Numbered from the stretch's first letter, positions 1 through 6,945 are shown. The stretch is DNA of 11,622 nt from an uncultured Peptoniphilus sp. (GCA_902488455.1 CABTWG010000038.1:1-11622), one strand, 5' to 3'. Program-made: numbers and translations. Notes: generated from the letters alone by a model not told the origin.

Positions 1-46
1 CGACTTCAGAGCCTTCAGCTTTCGCTAAGGAGGAGTGTTGTTGGAA
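1..46. repeat. Decayed REP-like arm at window start
   Basis: The first bases align with the right REP-like arm at 11436-11479. Both begin CGACTTC, continue through a variable segment to CGCT, then share the pattern AGGA-GA-T and end in GTTGG. The intervening hairpin is poorly preserved here. This looks like a diverged, same-orientation copy of the family at the right end of the window. The left boundary is unknown because the window starts here. Confidence 0.45.
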
Positions 47-69
47 GGTCTTTTTTAGGTTTCGGCTGT

Positions 70-86
70 GGAAGCAAAATGCTTCC
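70..86. repeat. Hairpin GGAAGCA/TGCTTCC
   Basis: A seven-base perfect inverted repeat with loop AAA is flanked by CTGT on the left and ACAG a few bases further right. It has no U-run on either side, so it is not an obvious terminator. It resembles the variable hairpins of the REP-like arms in length and flanks and may be another remnant of that family. Confidence 0.4.
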
Positions 87-251
87 GCTACAGAAATAAA
101 TAGTAGGAATGGTTGTTGTACGCCTGACGGCTAAGTTAAGATATTTTATATCAAGTCTAATGTAATCATATTGCTTCTGCCACAAAGTTTACTTTTAAAA
201 TAATATTTTCTACGGCTGCGTTTAAATTAAAAAAATTTATTTCCAATAAAA

Positions 252-277
252 AAGAGATAAGCAAGAACTTACCTCCT
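252..277 (-). terminator. Rho-independent terminator of the DUF4177 gene
   Basis: Read on the minus strand, a ten-pair stem (AGGAGGTAAG with CTTATCTCTT, two G-U pairs) with a six-base loop is followed by a run of T (complement of 248-253). It starts 11 bases after the stop codon of the gene at 289-492. Confidence 0.6.
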
Positions 278-288
278 AATCTTTCGAA

Positions 289-492
289 CTATTTTTCTAC
301 TTTAAATATCACTGTGTACTTTTGAATTGAATACACTCCTGTTTTTTCATTTCCTACCGGCACTACTTGTATAAGTTCCCAGCCTTCTTTTGCTTTTTCG
401 ACTATGACTTCCTTGCAGTGTTCAAATCCATCTGTTCTTCCAGCTTTTAGTCCATCTTTTAATTCTACATCCACAAATTCATATGTAAACAT
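289..492 (-). CDS. DUF4177 domain-containing small protein
   Basis: A 67-residue protein that fits the small DUF4177 family in length and pattern. It opens with an aromatic-rich strand (residues 1-11, MFTYEFVDVEL), has an amphipathic middle helix, and then the characteristic KEGWELIQVVP segment (about 35-45) before a final strand (about 57-66, YTVIFKVEK). No signal peptide or membrane segment is visible, so it should be cytoplasmic. The family has no established biochemical function as far as I know. The start is supported by AGGAGGT at 497-503, four bases upstream of the ATG. It appears to be a single-gene unit with its own promoter (-10 at 525-530) and terminator (252-277). A 16-base A/T run lies just upstream of the -10. 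Confidence 0.85.
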   Translation of the reverse strand: MFTYEFVDVELKDGLKAGRTDGFEHCKEVIVEKAKEGWELIQVVPVGNEKTGVYSIQKYTVIFKVEK

Positions 493-524
493 TTTTACCT
501 CCTATTTATTGATTTATCAGCTTT

Positions 525-553
525 ATTATACATCAAAAAAAAAAAAAAAATAA
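525..553 (-). promoter_or_regulatory. Promoter of the DUF4177 gene with a T16 tract in the spacer
   Basis: On the minus strand a perfect TATAAT (complement of 525-530) lies 32 bases before the start codon. The region upstream of it, where the spacer and -35 should lie, is a homopolymer of 16 T (complement of 535-550). No good -35 hexamer is seen beyond it. The -10 is seen directly; its use is inferred. Confidence 0.45.
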
Positions 554-582
554 ACTACCATAGATTACAATTTCAAATTAAA

Positions 583-605
583 AAGCGACACCAATGATGC
601 CGCTT
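583..605 (-). terminator. Terminator of the GNAT gene
   Basis: Read on the minus strand, a ten-pair stem (AAGCGGCATC with GGTGTCGCTT, including G-U pairs) with a three-base loop runs into TTTT. The stop codon of the acetyltransferase (604-606) overlaps the first arm, so the hairpin begins inside the stop codon. Confidence 0.75.
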
Positions 606-1047
606 ACTTAAGTTCCTTTTCATATAAATAATCTACTCCGTGGATATAACCATATAGTTCTTCCACCAATGTATAGCCCATCTTTTCATAAAGACCTTTT
701 ATCTTCGTAAATAGATGAATCTTGTCCACTCCACTCGCTTCTTCCGCATGCTTTATAAATTCTCTCGAATATCCTCTATTTCTATATTTTGGATCCACAT
801 AAATCATCGCAATGAATCTATCGTATTGTGGCAGTGGTATGTAATCTTGGTTTACCAATGTAAAAAACCCCATCACTTCCCCGTCTTCTTTGGCGTAGAA
901 AATCTTGGCGTCCTTTCCAAGTTTTTCATCAATCTCGTCGTTCTTTATCGCCTTTGTAAGCACTTGTGATTCGCCCCACTTAACGTTTGGAAGATAATCT
1001 AGTAATTCTTTTTTTTGTAAGTCGTCTCTAACTTCTATTATTTCCAT
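604..1047 (-). CDS. GNAT family N-acetyltransferase
   Basis: A 147-residue protein of usual GNAT length. Acetyl-CoA motif A is visible as the strand MIYVDPKYRNRGYSREFIKHA (residues about 81-101), where the segment RNRGYS matches the R/Q-x-x-G-x-G/A pyrophosphate loop with Ser in the last position. The late motif GLYEKMGY (118-125) is the typical C-terminal strand-turn. The N-terminal half carries the expected FYAKEDGEVMGFFTLV strands (50-65). It should transfer an acetyl group from acetyl-CoA to an amine, but the substrate cannot be told from sequence. The start is supported by AAGGAGT at 1052-1058. It appears monocistronic, with a terminator at 583-605. Confidence 0.88.
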   Translation of the reverse strand: MEIIEVRDDLQKKELLDYLPNVKWGESQVLTKAIKNDEIDEKLGKDAKIFYAKEDGEVMGFFTLVNQDYIPLPQYDRFIAMIYVDPKYRNRGYSREFIKHAEEASGVDKIHLFTKIKGLYEKMGYTLVEELYGYIHGVDYLYEKELK

Positions 1048-1129
1048 GGCAACTCCTTTGTATTTTATACTTATTTATATATTACCCAAAATGTAGTAAT
1101 AATAAAACGATTTCATAGATCTAATTAAA

Positions 1130-1150
1130 AATGGTGCAGAATGCACCATT
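1130..1150 (-). terminator. Terminator of the secreted 285-residue protein gene
   Basis: On the minus strand a perfect nine-pair stem, AATGGTGCA and TGCACCATT with loop TTC, is followed by TTTAATTA. It lies three bases after the stop codon at 1154-1156. Confidence 0.8.
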
Positions 1151-1153
1151 AAA

Positions 1154-2011
1154 TTATTTATTTAGAAGATAATTATCTATTCTATTTATAAATTGTTCTG
1201 GAACTAAGCTTGATCCTTCATAAATCTTAAATCCTTCCATCTTCAAAACTCTTTCTTCAATGGTAAGTTCTTTTCTTTTAACGTCGATTTCTACAGATTT
1301 GTCCTTTGAAGAAATTTTTATAGTTCTAGTTTCTCCATTCCATTCTATCTTTGCACCGAGTTCTTCATAATGCTTTCTTAGATAGATATTTTTATCTCCA
1401 TCATCCATTGAGTCTTTGGATTCGTTGACTTTTGCATCTAATGCAATTATCTTTTCTGAAGTAGCAATAGGCGGCAAACTTCTTGTGGCAATTTTGTAGA
1501 TAACTGCATAGTCTCCTTCTTTAAATTTTCCTACTTCTTCTCCATTTTGATTTACAACTTTAGTATCATCAGAAAGATTGATTTCAACCCTGTTTGAAAC
1601 TCCGTGACCCTTGTCATTGAAGTGGTCCACGTCTATAGAACATTCTCCATCTTCGGCATTTATCGCTATGAAATCAGGGTTTAATTTAGCTGGCATAGAT
1701 AGCATAATTGGAGCATCTTTTTTATAGAAGTATTCGATCATGTCTCCCTTTTTAAATTTATAATTTTCTACAAATTTACCAGTCTTAAGATCTAGCACAG
1801 GAACCTTCGCTGTGTATAGGTATAGTTCTTCCATAGATTTTTCTTGGTCTTCATTTTGTACTAAGATTTCTGTTTCTTCCTTTTCTCCTAAAACTTCTGT
1901 AACTTTTCCGAAGGCTCTTTCATATCCTACGGCTTCCTTATTTTCTTTTGCAAATGAAATTGTACCTATTGTAAGTACAAATGCCATTGCTATCGCAATT
2001 AATCTTTTCAT
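1154..2011 (-). CDS. Secreted protein with C-terminal copper-amine-oxidase-N-like (stalk) domain
   Basis: A 285-residue protein with a clear signal peptide: MKR, then a hydrophobic core to about residue 20, with likely cleavage near A21. The middle (about 30-200) is strand-rich and I do not recognise it. The end (about 209-284) has the pattern of the copper amine oxidase N-terminal domain common in Firmicutes surface proteins: YLRKHYEELGAKIEWNGETR, then an IKI strand, a second strand pair, and a closing SSLVPEQFINR box. In such proteins this domain is usually structural and not catalytic, so no oxidase activity is implied. No LPxTG or lipobox is seen, so it is probably secreted or loosely wall-bound. 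AAGGAGG at 2018-2024 fixes the start. It has its own promoter and terminator. Confidence 0.75.
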   Translation of the reverse strand: MKRLIAIAMAFVLTIGTISFAKENKEAVGYERAFGKVTEVLGEKEETEILVQNEDQEKSMEELYLYTAKVPVLDLKTGKFVENYKFKKGDMIEYFYKKDAPIMLSMPAKLNPDFIAINAEDGECSIDVDHFNDKGHGVSNRVEINLSDDTKVVNQNGEEVGKFKEGDYAVIYKIATRSLPPIATSEKIIALDAKVNESKDSMDDGDKNIYLRKHYEELGAKIEWNGETRTIKISSKDKSVEIDVKRKELTIEERVLKMEGFKIYEGSSLVPEQFINRIDNYLLNK

Positions 2012-2033
2012 GTTAATCCTCCTTGTTAAAGAA

Positions 2034-2042
2034 ATTATAACA
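2034..2042 (-). promoter_or_regulatory. Extended -10 promoter of the secreted protein gene
   Basis: The minus strand reads TGTTATAAT (complement of 2034-2042), a full TGn-extended -10. Transcription would begin close to 2027, giving a short leader that still includes the AAGGAGG site. No good -35 is seen 17 bases upstream, which is usual for extended -10 promoters. Confidence 0.5.
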
Positions 2043-2057
2043 TAACAAAATCTATAA

Positions 2058-2098
2058 GTATTTAAAACTTAGTATCAATTAGGTTACATTTTAAATAC
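2058..2098. repeat. 10-bp inverted repeat between two minus-strand genes
   Basis: GTATTTAAAA (2058-2067) and TTTTAAATAC (2089-2098) are perfect inverted copies separated by 21 bases. The repeat sits just past the stop of the 481-residue gene and over the -35 area of the next gene. It is AT-only apart from the ends and lacks a following U-run, so it could be a weak 3' structure of the upstream mRNA or an operator. Confidence 0.35.
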
Positions 2099-2101
2099 AA
2101 T

Positions 2102-3547
2102 TTATTTTGAAACTTGCCAAGTTTTCCCTTCATCTTCTGAATAGAATTCTATCCCTTCCTCTTCAAAAAAACCTGTCGTGACTAGGATATATAACTTATT
2201 GTTTCGAAACTTCGGCATGGTCATATACTTATAGTCTTCGATAGTTAGTCCATACTCTTTCCCTTTCGTTGGCAAATTATAAGCCTTTTCATAAGGAAGC
2301 TCAATCATCTCAAAGCTTACTCCACCATCTCTGGTTACATAAATCTTAGAATGTTCACCAGATCCACCTTGAAGACCTGCAAATCCAAAACTTTCATTTA
2401 TAAATTCTATTCCCTCTGCCATTCCAGTTGCATCTAAAAACGGATTTGAATTTATATTTCCCCATGTCTTTCCACCGTCGGAAGTCTTTTCAAGTTTATA
2501 AAACCTAGAACCTAGGGCAGCATCAGTAACCACCAATCTAAAACCGATATTTTTATTTGTTTTCACAAATGTGTACATGGTACCGGTATTTTTATCCAAG
2601 GTCCAAGAATCTTCACCCTTGCTCATCTCGATTACTTCCTCTTCCATCTGTTCATTTATAGTTTCAGAAGAGATTAACTCTGGATCAATAATATATCTAA
2701 TTGTATTTAACTCTCTATCAGGAATGAAAACTGACATTGCAATTGCCTTCACTTCCCCACCTTGGTCTAAAGTTTTAACTACACTTTCATTTTCTTTCTT
2801 TGAACCTAGTACCTTTATGCCGTCTGAATAGAAAAACTCTTTCTTTCCATAGTAAATAATTCCGAAGTCAACGTCACTATAGATCTTTTTCCAAGCGTCG
2901 ATTTCATTCTTATATTTTGACTTCTCCAAGATATCAACCATCGGTTCTAGTGCCCTTCCTTCATCTATTTCCAAACCAGCGTCTTTACTTAACCAAACTT
3001 CTAACTTTTTATTTTTAAAAGAAAGGAGGTATGAATTTATCTTTCCCTTTTCATTCTTCCCATAGATCATTCCTTCGAGTTTAGTGATCTCTCCATCTCC
3101 GTTAAACCTTATAAGAAGTTCGTCTTCCAAGTACATTTTATCTGGCATAGTAAATTTCTTCTCCAAATCATCAAGAAGACCTTCGATGCCATCGTCGAAT
3201 ATATTTCTGTGTACGTATCTAACTCTTTTATGGTTTAAAAATTCGTCAACTTTCCAGGATAGCTTTCCATTGTAAGGAATGGCTGTATGAATAATCATCC
3301 CACCAAAGATGAGTGTCCCAAAGACAAAAATATATAATTTTATTTTTCTAGAATTTCCGCTGCTTTTTTCATTTCTATTTAGAATCTTATAGATAATACC
3401 TACAAGAATTAAAATTAAAACATGTATGATCCAGTTAATCCAGTATCTCCATGAACCGTACTTACAAATTTTCCAAACAAAAAACATAAGAGCTGAATAC
3501 AAAAAAATTAAAATATAATCTACAAAACTTTTCATTATCTTTCTCAT
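2102..3547 (-). CDS. Membrane-anchored protein with C-terminal Asp-box (BNR) repeats
   Basis: A 481-residue protein with three hydrophobic segments at about 10-26, 37-54 and 70-89, followed by a large, probably extracytoplasmic region. The C-terminal third carries three Asp-box motifs of the S/T-x-D-x-G-x-T-W type: TSDGGKTW (355-362), TRDGGVSF (405-412, Phe for Trp) and SEDEGKTW (470-477). Asp boxes are turn motifs of beta-propellers in sialidases and related proteins. The sialidase arginine triad and FRIP motif are not apparent and only three boxes are visible, so enzymatic activity should not be assumed. The region 100-340 is not recognised. The ATG at 3545-3547 has no good ribosome binding site. 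The ATG four codons later (3533-3535) follows GAGAAAG and is a plausible alternative. Confidence 0.72.
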   Translation of the reverse strand: MRKIMKSFVDYILIFLYSALMFFVWKICKYGSWRYWINWIIHVLILILVGIIYKILNRNEKSSGNSRKIKLYIFVFGTLIFGGMIIHTAIPYNGKLSWKVDEFLNHKRVRYVHRNIFDDGIEGLLDDLEKKFTMPDKMYLEDELLIRFNGDGEITKLEGMIYGKNEKGKINSYLLSFKNKKLEVWLSKDAGLEIDEGRALEPMVDILEKSKYKNEIDAWKKIYSDVDFGIIYYGKKEFFYSDGIKVLGSKKENESVVKTLDQGGEVKAIAMSVFIPDRELNTIRYIIDPELISSETINEQMEEEVIEMSKGEDSWTLDKNTGTMYTFVKTNKNIGFRLVVTDAALGSRFYKLEKTSDGGKTWGNINSNPFLDATGMAEGIEFINESFGFAGLQGGSGEHSKIYVTRDGGVSFEMIELPYEKAYNLPTKGKEYGLTIEDYKYMTMPKFRNNKLYILVTTGFFEEEGIEFYSEDEGKTWQVSK

Positions 3548-3566
3548 TTATAAAATATTTCATTTT

Positions 3567-3606
3567 AATATATTAAATTGTAGTATTTTCTCAACTACTA
3601 TATTAT
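3567..3606. promoter_or_regulatory. Overlapping divergent promoters
   Basis: Minus strand: TTGAGA (complement of 3589-3594), a 16-base spacer and TATATT (complement of 3567-3572) precede the Asp-box gene. Plus strand: TTGTAG (3578-3583), a 17-base spacer and TATTAT (3601-3606) precede the channel pseudogene. The two promoters interlock, so they could compete for polymerase. Assigned from hexamer matches only. Confidence 0.4.
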
Positions 3607-3629
3607 AACTCATTTAACGGAGAGATATT

Positions 3630-4288
3630 ATGGAAGAAAGAAAAAAAACTTAAGTATATATTTTTAATATTTGCAACACTACTTATTATTGAAATCATAG
3701 GATACATGATTCTATTAAAAGTTAATTTTGTCGATGCTCTATACATGACAGTCATCACCATTTCTACAGTTGGATTTGGCGAAGTCACAGCAATGGATTC
3801 CAATGCAGGAATCTTCTCGGTGATACTTATATTTTGGGGAGTCGGTATAGTCGGCTACGCTTTTACTACCTTGGTCATTTTTTTGTGGAAGGTAAGATGA
3901 CAGAAATAGCGGAAAACTACTTAAAGTCGGAGCAAACAAAACCCTCTCTGCTACAGAAATAAGCGGCAAGAGAATGGCTGCACTACTTGTGAAGCCAAAT
4001 ATCATATCATTTCTCGATGTGTTTACAAGGGTCGGAGACATTGAACCGGACCTATAAGAAGTAACCGTATTTAAAGATTCGTATCTCGAAAATAAAAATC
4101 TAATTGAGACAGAAATACCTAAGAAGACAGCACTAATGGTGCTTGCAATTAAAAAACACGAGGATCAAAAACTACTATTCAATCCTCCAGTGAACTATAC
4201 ATTCCAAATTGGCGATGTACTAATAGTCCTTGGACGAGAAGAACAAATCGACAAACTCCGCCATCTCGGTGACGAAGTTAAAAATTAA
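3630..4288 (+). pseudogene. Degraded potassium channel with TrkA/RCK regulatory domain (Kch type)
   Basis: Three reading frames together give a recognisable two-helix potassium channel fused to a TrkA domain. The ATG at 3630 follows GGAGAG. The frame breaks in an A8 run (3641-3648) and is restored by removing one A. The pore then reads TVGFGE (3766-3783), a variant of the TVGYGD selectivity filter, followed by the inner helix. A second break lies in a T7 run (3878-3884); one added T gives VIFFVEGKMTEI. After about 3910 the frame changes again and the sequence resumes with LKVGANK, typical of the end of a TrkA-N Rossmann fold. Roughly 100 residues of that fold, including the nucleotide-binding GxGxxG, appear deleted. 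A TAA at 4055-4057 stands where relatives usually have Glu (PDL-stop-EVTV). The TrkA-C part then runs intact to the TAA at 4286-4288, including a GDVLIVLG segment. Four lesions make function very unlikely. Confidence 0.85.
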
Positions 4289-4323
4289 ATAAAATCGGCT
4301 AAAATAAGTTTAGTATAAAAATT

Positions 4324-4346
4324 AAAAGGGACACTAGGTCCCTTTT
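4324..4346. terminator. Bidirectional terminator between channel pseudogene and oleate hydratase
   Basis: A nine-pair perfect stem AAAAGGGAC/GTCCCTTTT with loop ACTAG is followed by T on the plus strand (T6 run 4343-4348) and by TTTT on the minus strand. It lies 36 bases past the pseudogene stop and 19 bases past the oleate hydratase stop, so it can serve the two convergent units. Confidence 0.8.
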
Positions 4347-4364
4347 TTAATCTAAACATCTATA

Positions 4365-6158
4365 TTAAATTATGTTAAATTCCTTCAACATATCTTCTAT
4401 TTCTGTTCCCTTAATATGTTTTGCTAACTTCATTTTTTCTATTCCGTTAAGTGGAGGCTCAGGTTTTCTACCATCTGATAGTGCTACCATTGCATTTAAT
4501 AGATATCTTATATCATATCTTGATGCGTATACTTCTGGCACAGATTTTTCAACTCCACATAGTACATAGACTGCTTCCATTGCAGTTCTTCCAGAATATT
4601 CTGTGGTAAATACTGTGTCTCTTCCTGGATTGTCAAGTGTTTCTGCAAATTGACCTAAGAACGCAAAGTTAACTCCTCCCTTTGGAACTACATAAGGTCT
4701 GTCGCCGAACTTTCTTGGCATAAATTGAGAAGTTATATATGGCATCATTACTGGTACTGCTGTACAAGTTTCTGCAAGTCTGTCGATTTCATTTACAGGC
4801 ACTCCAATATGGTATAGCCATTCTTTTGTGATTTCCTTTCCGGTGCAGTCTCTCATCTTCTTCTTGATATAGTCCCCTTCGACATCTGTAAATAGTCCAT
4901 ATACCCACACAACTACATCGTCTTTTGGTTGATCAGGATATTGACCTTGTCTATTTATAGTCCAAGACATTAACCAACTTGAGTCAACACAGGTTACGAT
5001 ACCTCCAGTTACAGTCTTGCCGCCGTAAGGGCTTCTCTTGGTAATCTTTTCAATATATTTTGGCACTGAATCATCATGACAAGTTACGGTACAAGATTCC
5101 CAATTGCTCTTTTCAACGTCTGAGCAAAATGCTTCTGGGTTTCCGAAGTCGTCAGATTTTTTCGCAATATTCTTCCACATTTCCCAGCAACCTGTTTGTT
5201 CATCACTTAGTTCCGCGGCAGTGTTGTCGTCGCCATAGCTTGAATTTTCTGTCATAGATCCGTTGGTGATGAATATAAGATCATTTTCAGTAAGATCGAT
5301 GGACTTGTCATTTCCATTCTTGTCTTCTGCAATGATCTTGGTTGCTACTTTTCTATTTTCTGAGATATCAAAGTCCACATCAGTGACCTTGATATTGTAT
5401 TTAAAATTGCAGCCATGATCTTCAAGATACTTAACCATAGGTCTTACGATTGAATTGTATTGGTCGTACCTTGTAAATCTTAGAGCAGATAGATTTGTTA
5501 AACCTCCAACATGGTGGATAAAACGATTTAAGTAAAGCTTCATTTCAAGAGCTGAATGCCAGTTTTCAAAAGCAAACATAGTTCTCCAATAAGTCCAGAA
5601 ATCTGAATTTAAAAGACCTTTTGAAAATACTTCGTCAATTGCTAAGTCTTGTAGATCTTCATCCCTTGTCAAACAAAGTTTTGCAATTTCTTTAACTTGG
5701 TCATCAGTCAGATTGAATTTGCCGTCGTCGTATCTTTCTCCTTGTTTATGAGTAATACGGCAATTACTGTAATTTGGATCATCGTAGTTGGTGTAGAAAT
5801 AAGAATCTAGTATACTCATCTCTGGATCTTCAAGACTTGGAATAGAACTCCAAATATCCCATAGACATTCGAAGTGAGCACCAGTTTCTCTACCACCACG
5901 GGCAACGTATCCTCTAGTTTCCATGTAATTACCATCAAGAGATCCACCAGGAATATCCATTTGTTCTAGAAATGTAATCTTCTTGCCTTCCATGTGAGCA
6001 TCTCTAATTAGAAAACAAGCAGCAGTTAGTGATGCAATGCCAGTTCCGATTAAGTAAGCTTGTTTGTCTTCAATTCCCTTTGGTTTTCTGGCCTTAACTA
6101 GACTTTGAAAATCACCATTAGTAAGGGTAAGTCTTTCATCATAAGTTTTAAGTTTCAT
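4365..6158 (-). CDS. ohyA: Oleate hydratase (myosin-cross-reactive antigen family)
   Basis: FAD-dependent oleate hydratase, 597 residues, close to the roughly 590 of Gram-positive relatives. It adds water to the cis-9 double bond of oleate and related unsaturated fatty acids to give 10-hydroxy fatty acids; it often protects against toxic host fatty acids. The N-terminal nucleotide-binding segment is YLIGTGIASLTAACFLIRD (35-53), followed by LEQMDIPGGSLDG. The catalytic-loop motif reads RGGRET (87-92), with Glu91 at the conserved acidic position but Thr where most relatives have Met. Tyr209 in EMKLYLNRF is at about the right distance to be the second catalytic residue. The C-terminal FAD-contact region includes the GGVNFAFLGQFAE and FTTEYSGRTAMEAV blocks. 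The reading frame stays open further upstream, but AAGGAGG at 6164-6170 supports the ATG at 6156-6158, which yields the family's normal N-terminus. It follows the TetR gene by 97 bases. Confidence 0.95.
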   Translation of the reverse strand: MKLKTYDERLTLTNGDFQSLVKARKPKGIEDKQAYLIGTGIASLTAACFLIRDAHMEGKKITFLEQMDIPGGSLDGNYMETRGYVARGGRETGAHFECLWDIWSSIPSLEDPEMSILDSYFYTNYDDPNYSNCRITHKQGERYDDGKFNLTDDQVKEIAKLCLTRDEDLQDLAIDEVFSKGLLNSDFWTYWRTMFAFENWHSALEMKLYLNRFIHHVGGLTNLSALRFTRYDQYNSIVRPMVKYLEDHGCNFKYNIKVTDVDFDISENRKVATKIIAEDKNGNDKSIDLTENDLIFITNGSMTENSSYGDDNTAAELSDEQTGCWEMWKNIAKKSDDFGNPEAFCSDVEKSNWESCTVTCHDDSVPKYIEKITKRSPYGGKTVTGGIVTCVDSSWLMSWTINRQGQYPDQPKDDVVVWVYGLFTDVEGDYIKKKMRDCTGKEITKEWLYHIGVPVNEIDRLAETCTAVPVMMPYITSQFMPRKFGDRPYVVPKGGVNFAFLGQFAETLDNPGRDTVFTTEYSGRTAMEAVYVLCGVEKSVPEVYASRYDIRYLLNAMVALSDGRKPEPPLNGIEKMKLAKHIKGTEIEDMLKEFNII

Positions 6159-6254
6159 AATATCCTCCTTAAAAAATTTAATTTTTTCTTCTAAATACAT
6201 TAAAACATTTTTAAAGAGTGAATTCATTTCCCAAAACTTAGGACTTGAGTAAAA

Positions 6255-6282
6255 TTTACACAAGATCTATAAATTGTGTAAA
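6255..6282. promoter_or_regulatory. Inverted repeat TTTACACAA-N10-TTGTGTAAA at the end of the TetR gene
   Basis: TTTACACAA (6255-6263) and TTGTGTAAA (6274-6282) are perfect nine-base inverted copies with a ten-base spacer. The element spans the last codons and the TAA of the regulator gene, about 100 bases upstream of the oleate hydratase start. Its symmetry and length are operator-like for a TetR dimer. It lacks a U-run and is AT-rich, so a terminator role is less likely. No second copy was found upstream of the TetR gene. Confidence 0.45.
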
Positions 6283-6858
6283 ATTATCTGCAATACTTTC
6301 TAAATTTTCGCTTCTCTTAAGCGACATAAGAATATTCCCATCCATTAATTTACCAATTCTATTTGTCATAATCGTAGGATCAGTCTTCATATCCGTAGCA
6401 ACCCATTGAATAAGAGTGCTACTAAGAGCGCATTGGTAAAAATATGCAATTAGTTTCTTGTCAACATCCTTTGCATCAGTATTTTCGGACGCACGTTCAA
6501 CATACTCATACATGATTTCTCCAGCAATTGAAAACACATACTTTTCAACATCTTCCCTATAATCAGACTGATACAAATGTTTAATAGCCCTTTTATTATC
6601 AAGGATAAACTTCGCAGCCAAAATGAAACTATCTTCCCAAGAAAGAGTTTCGTTGAATTCTTCCACCACCATGGAGAGCTCTTCTTGAAAGATTTCTTTA
6701 ACAAGCTCCGTTAGGTTTTCGTAGTGGTAGTAAAAAGTCTTCCTTTCAATGTCGCATTTCCTAGCAAGTTCAGTTACAGTAACATTGTGAATAGGTTTTT
6801 TATTTAAAAGATCTATAAATTCTTTTCTGATCAATTCTTTGGTATAATTTTTAGCCAT
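6256..6858 (-). CDS. TetR/AcrR family transcriptional regulator
   Basis: A 200-residue protein with the N-terminal TetR helix-turn-helix: a helix at about 6-19, then VTVTELARKCDIERKTFYYHYENLTELV (26-53), in which the TFYYHYENL box is diagnostic. The C-terminal ligand/dimer domain (about 60-200) is helical and variable, as usual, and shows no recognisable ligand signature. Being directly upstream of oleate hydratase on the same strand, it probably controls that gene, perhaps in response to fatty acids; that is inference from position. The start is supported by the purine-rich GAGGTGGTGA at 6863-6872, which is weaker than neighbouring AGGAGG sites. The upstream region has TATTAT/TATATA-like boxes but no promoter that I would call with confidence. 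Confidence 0.88.
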   Translation of the reverse strand: MAKNYTKELIRKEFIDLLNKKPIHNVTVTELARKCDIERKTFYYHYENLTELVKEIFQEELSMVVEEFNETLSWEDSFILAAKFILDNKRAIKHLYQSDYREDVEKYVFSIAGEIMYEYVERASENTDAKDVDKKLIAYFYQCALSSTLIQWVATDMKTDPTIMTNRIGKLMDGNILMSLKRSENLESIADNFTQFIDLV

Positions 6859-6915
6859 GTACTCACCACCTCAATTCATTTATATATAATATGCCCCAAA
6901 TTAAAAGATTTAAAT

Positions 6916-6945
6916 AAAAACCCAGAGACGAATTTCCACCTCTGG
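6916..6945 (-). terminator. Terminator of the DUF6110-ATPase operon
   Basis: On the minus strand CCAGAG and CTCTGG (complements of 6940-6945 and 6922-6927) form a GC-rich stem whose interior can extend with G-U and A-U pairs. GTTTTT follows. It lies 16 bases past the ATPase stop and separates that operon from the TetR gene. Confidence 0.75.

Larger units (their letters stand above)
1..288. other. Non-coding stretch with repeat remnants
   Basis: I see no credible gene here. The stretch holds the decayed REP-like arm at 1-46, a perfect hairpin at 70-86 (stem GGAAGCA/TGCTTCC, three-base loop), and the terminator of the DUF4177 gene at 252-277. The part from about 100 to 250 is AT-rich with no structure that I recognise. 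Confidence 0.6.

Noticed and set aside
3949..3962. Shared word GCTACAGAAATAA between 88-100 and the channel pseudogene
   Set aside because: It is 13 bases only. In the pseudogene it encodes the expected SATEI residues of the TrkA region, so the match to the left-end hairpin flank is most likely chance.
3739..4041. A 100-codon minus-strand open frame
   Set aside because: It is antisense to the channel pseudogene, whose protein similarity is clear despite its lesions; the minus frame resembles no known protein.
6159..6263. A 35-codon N-terminal extension of oleate hydratase, overlapping the TetR gene
   Set aside because: The ATG at 6156-6158 has a perfect AAGGAGG site and gives the family's normal N-terminus; the extension has no ribosome site and no family similarity.
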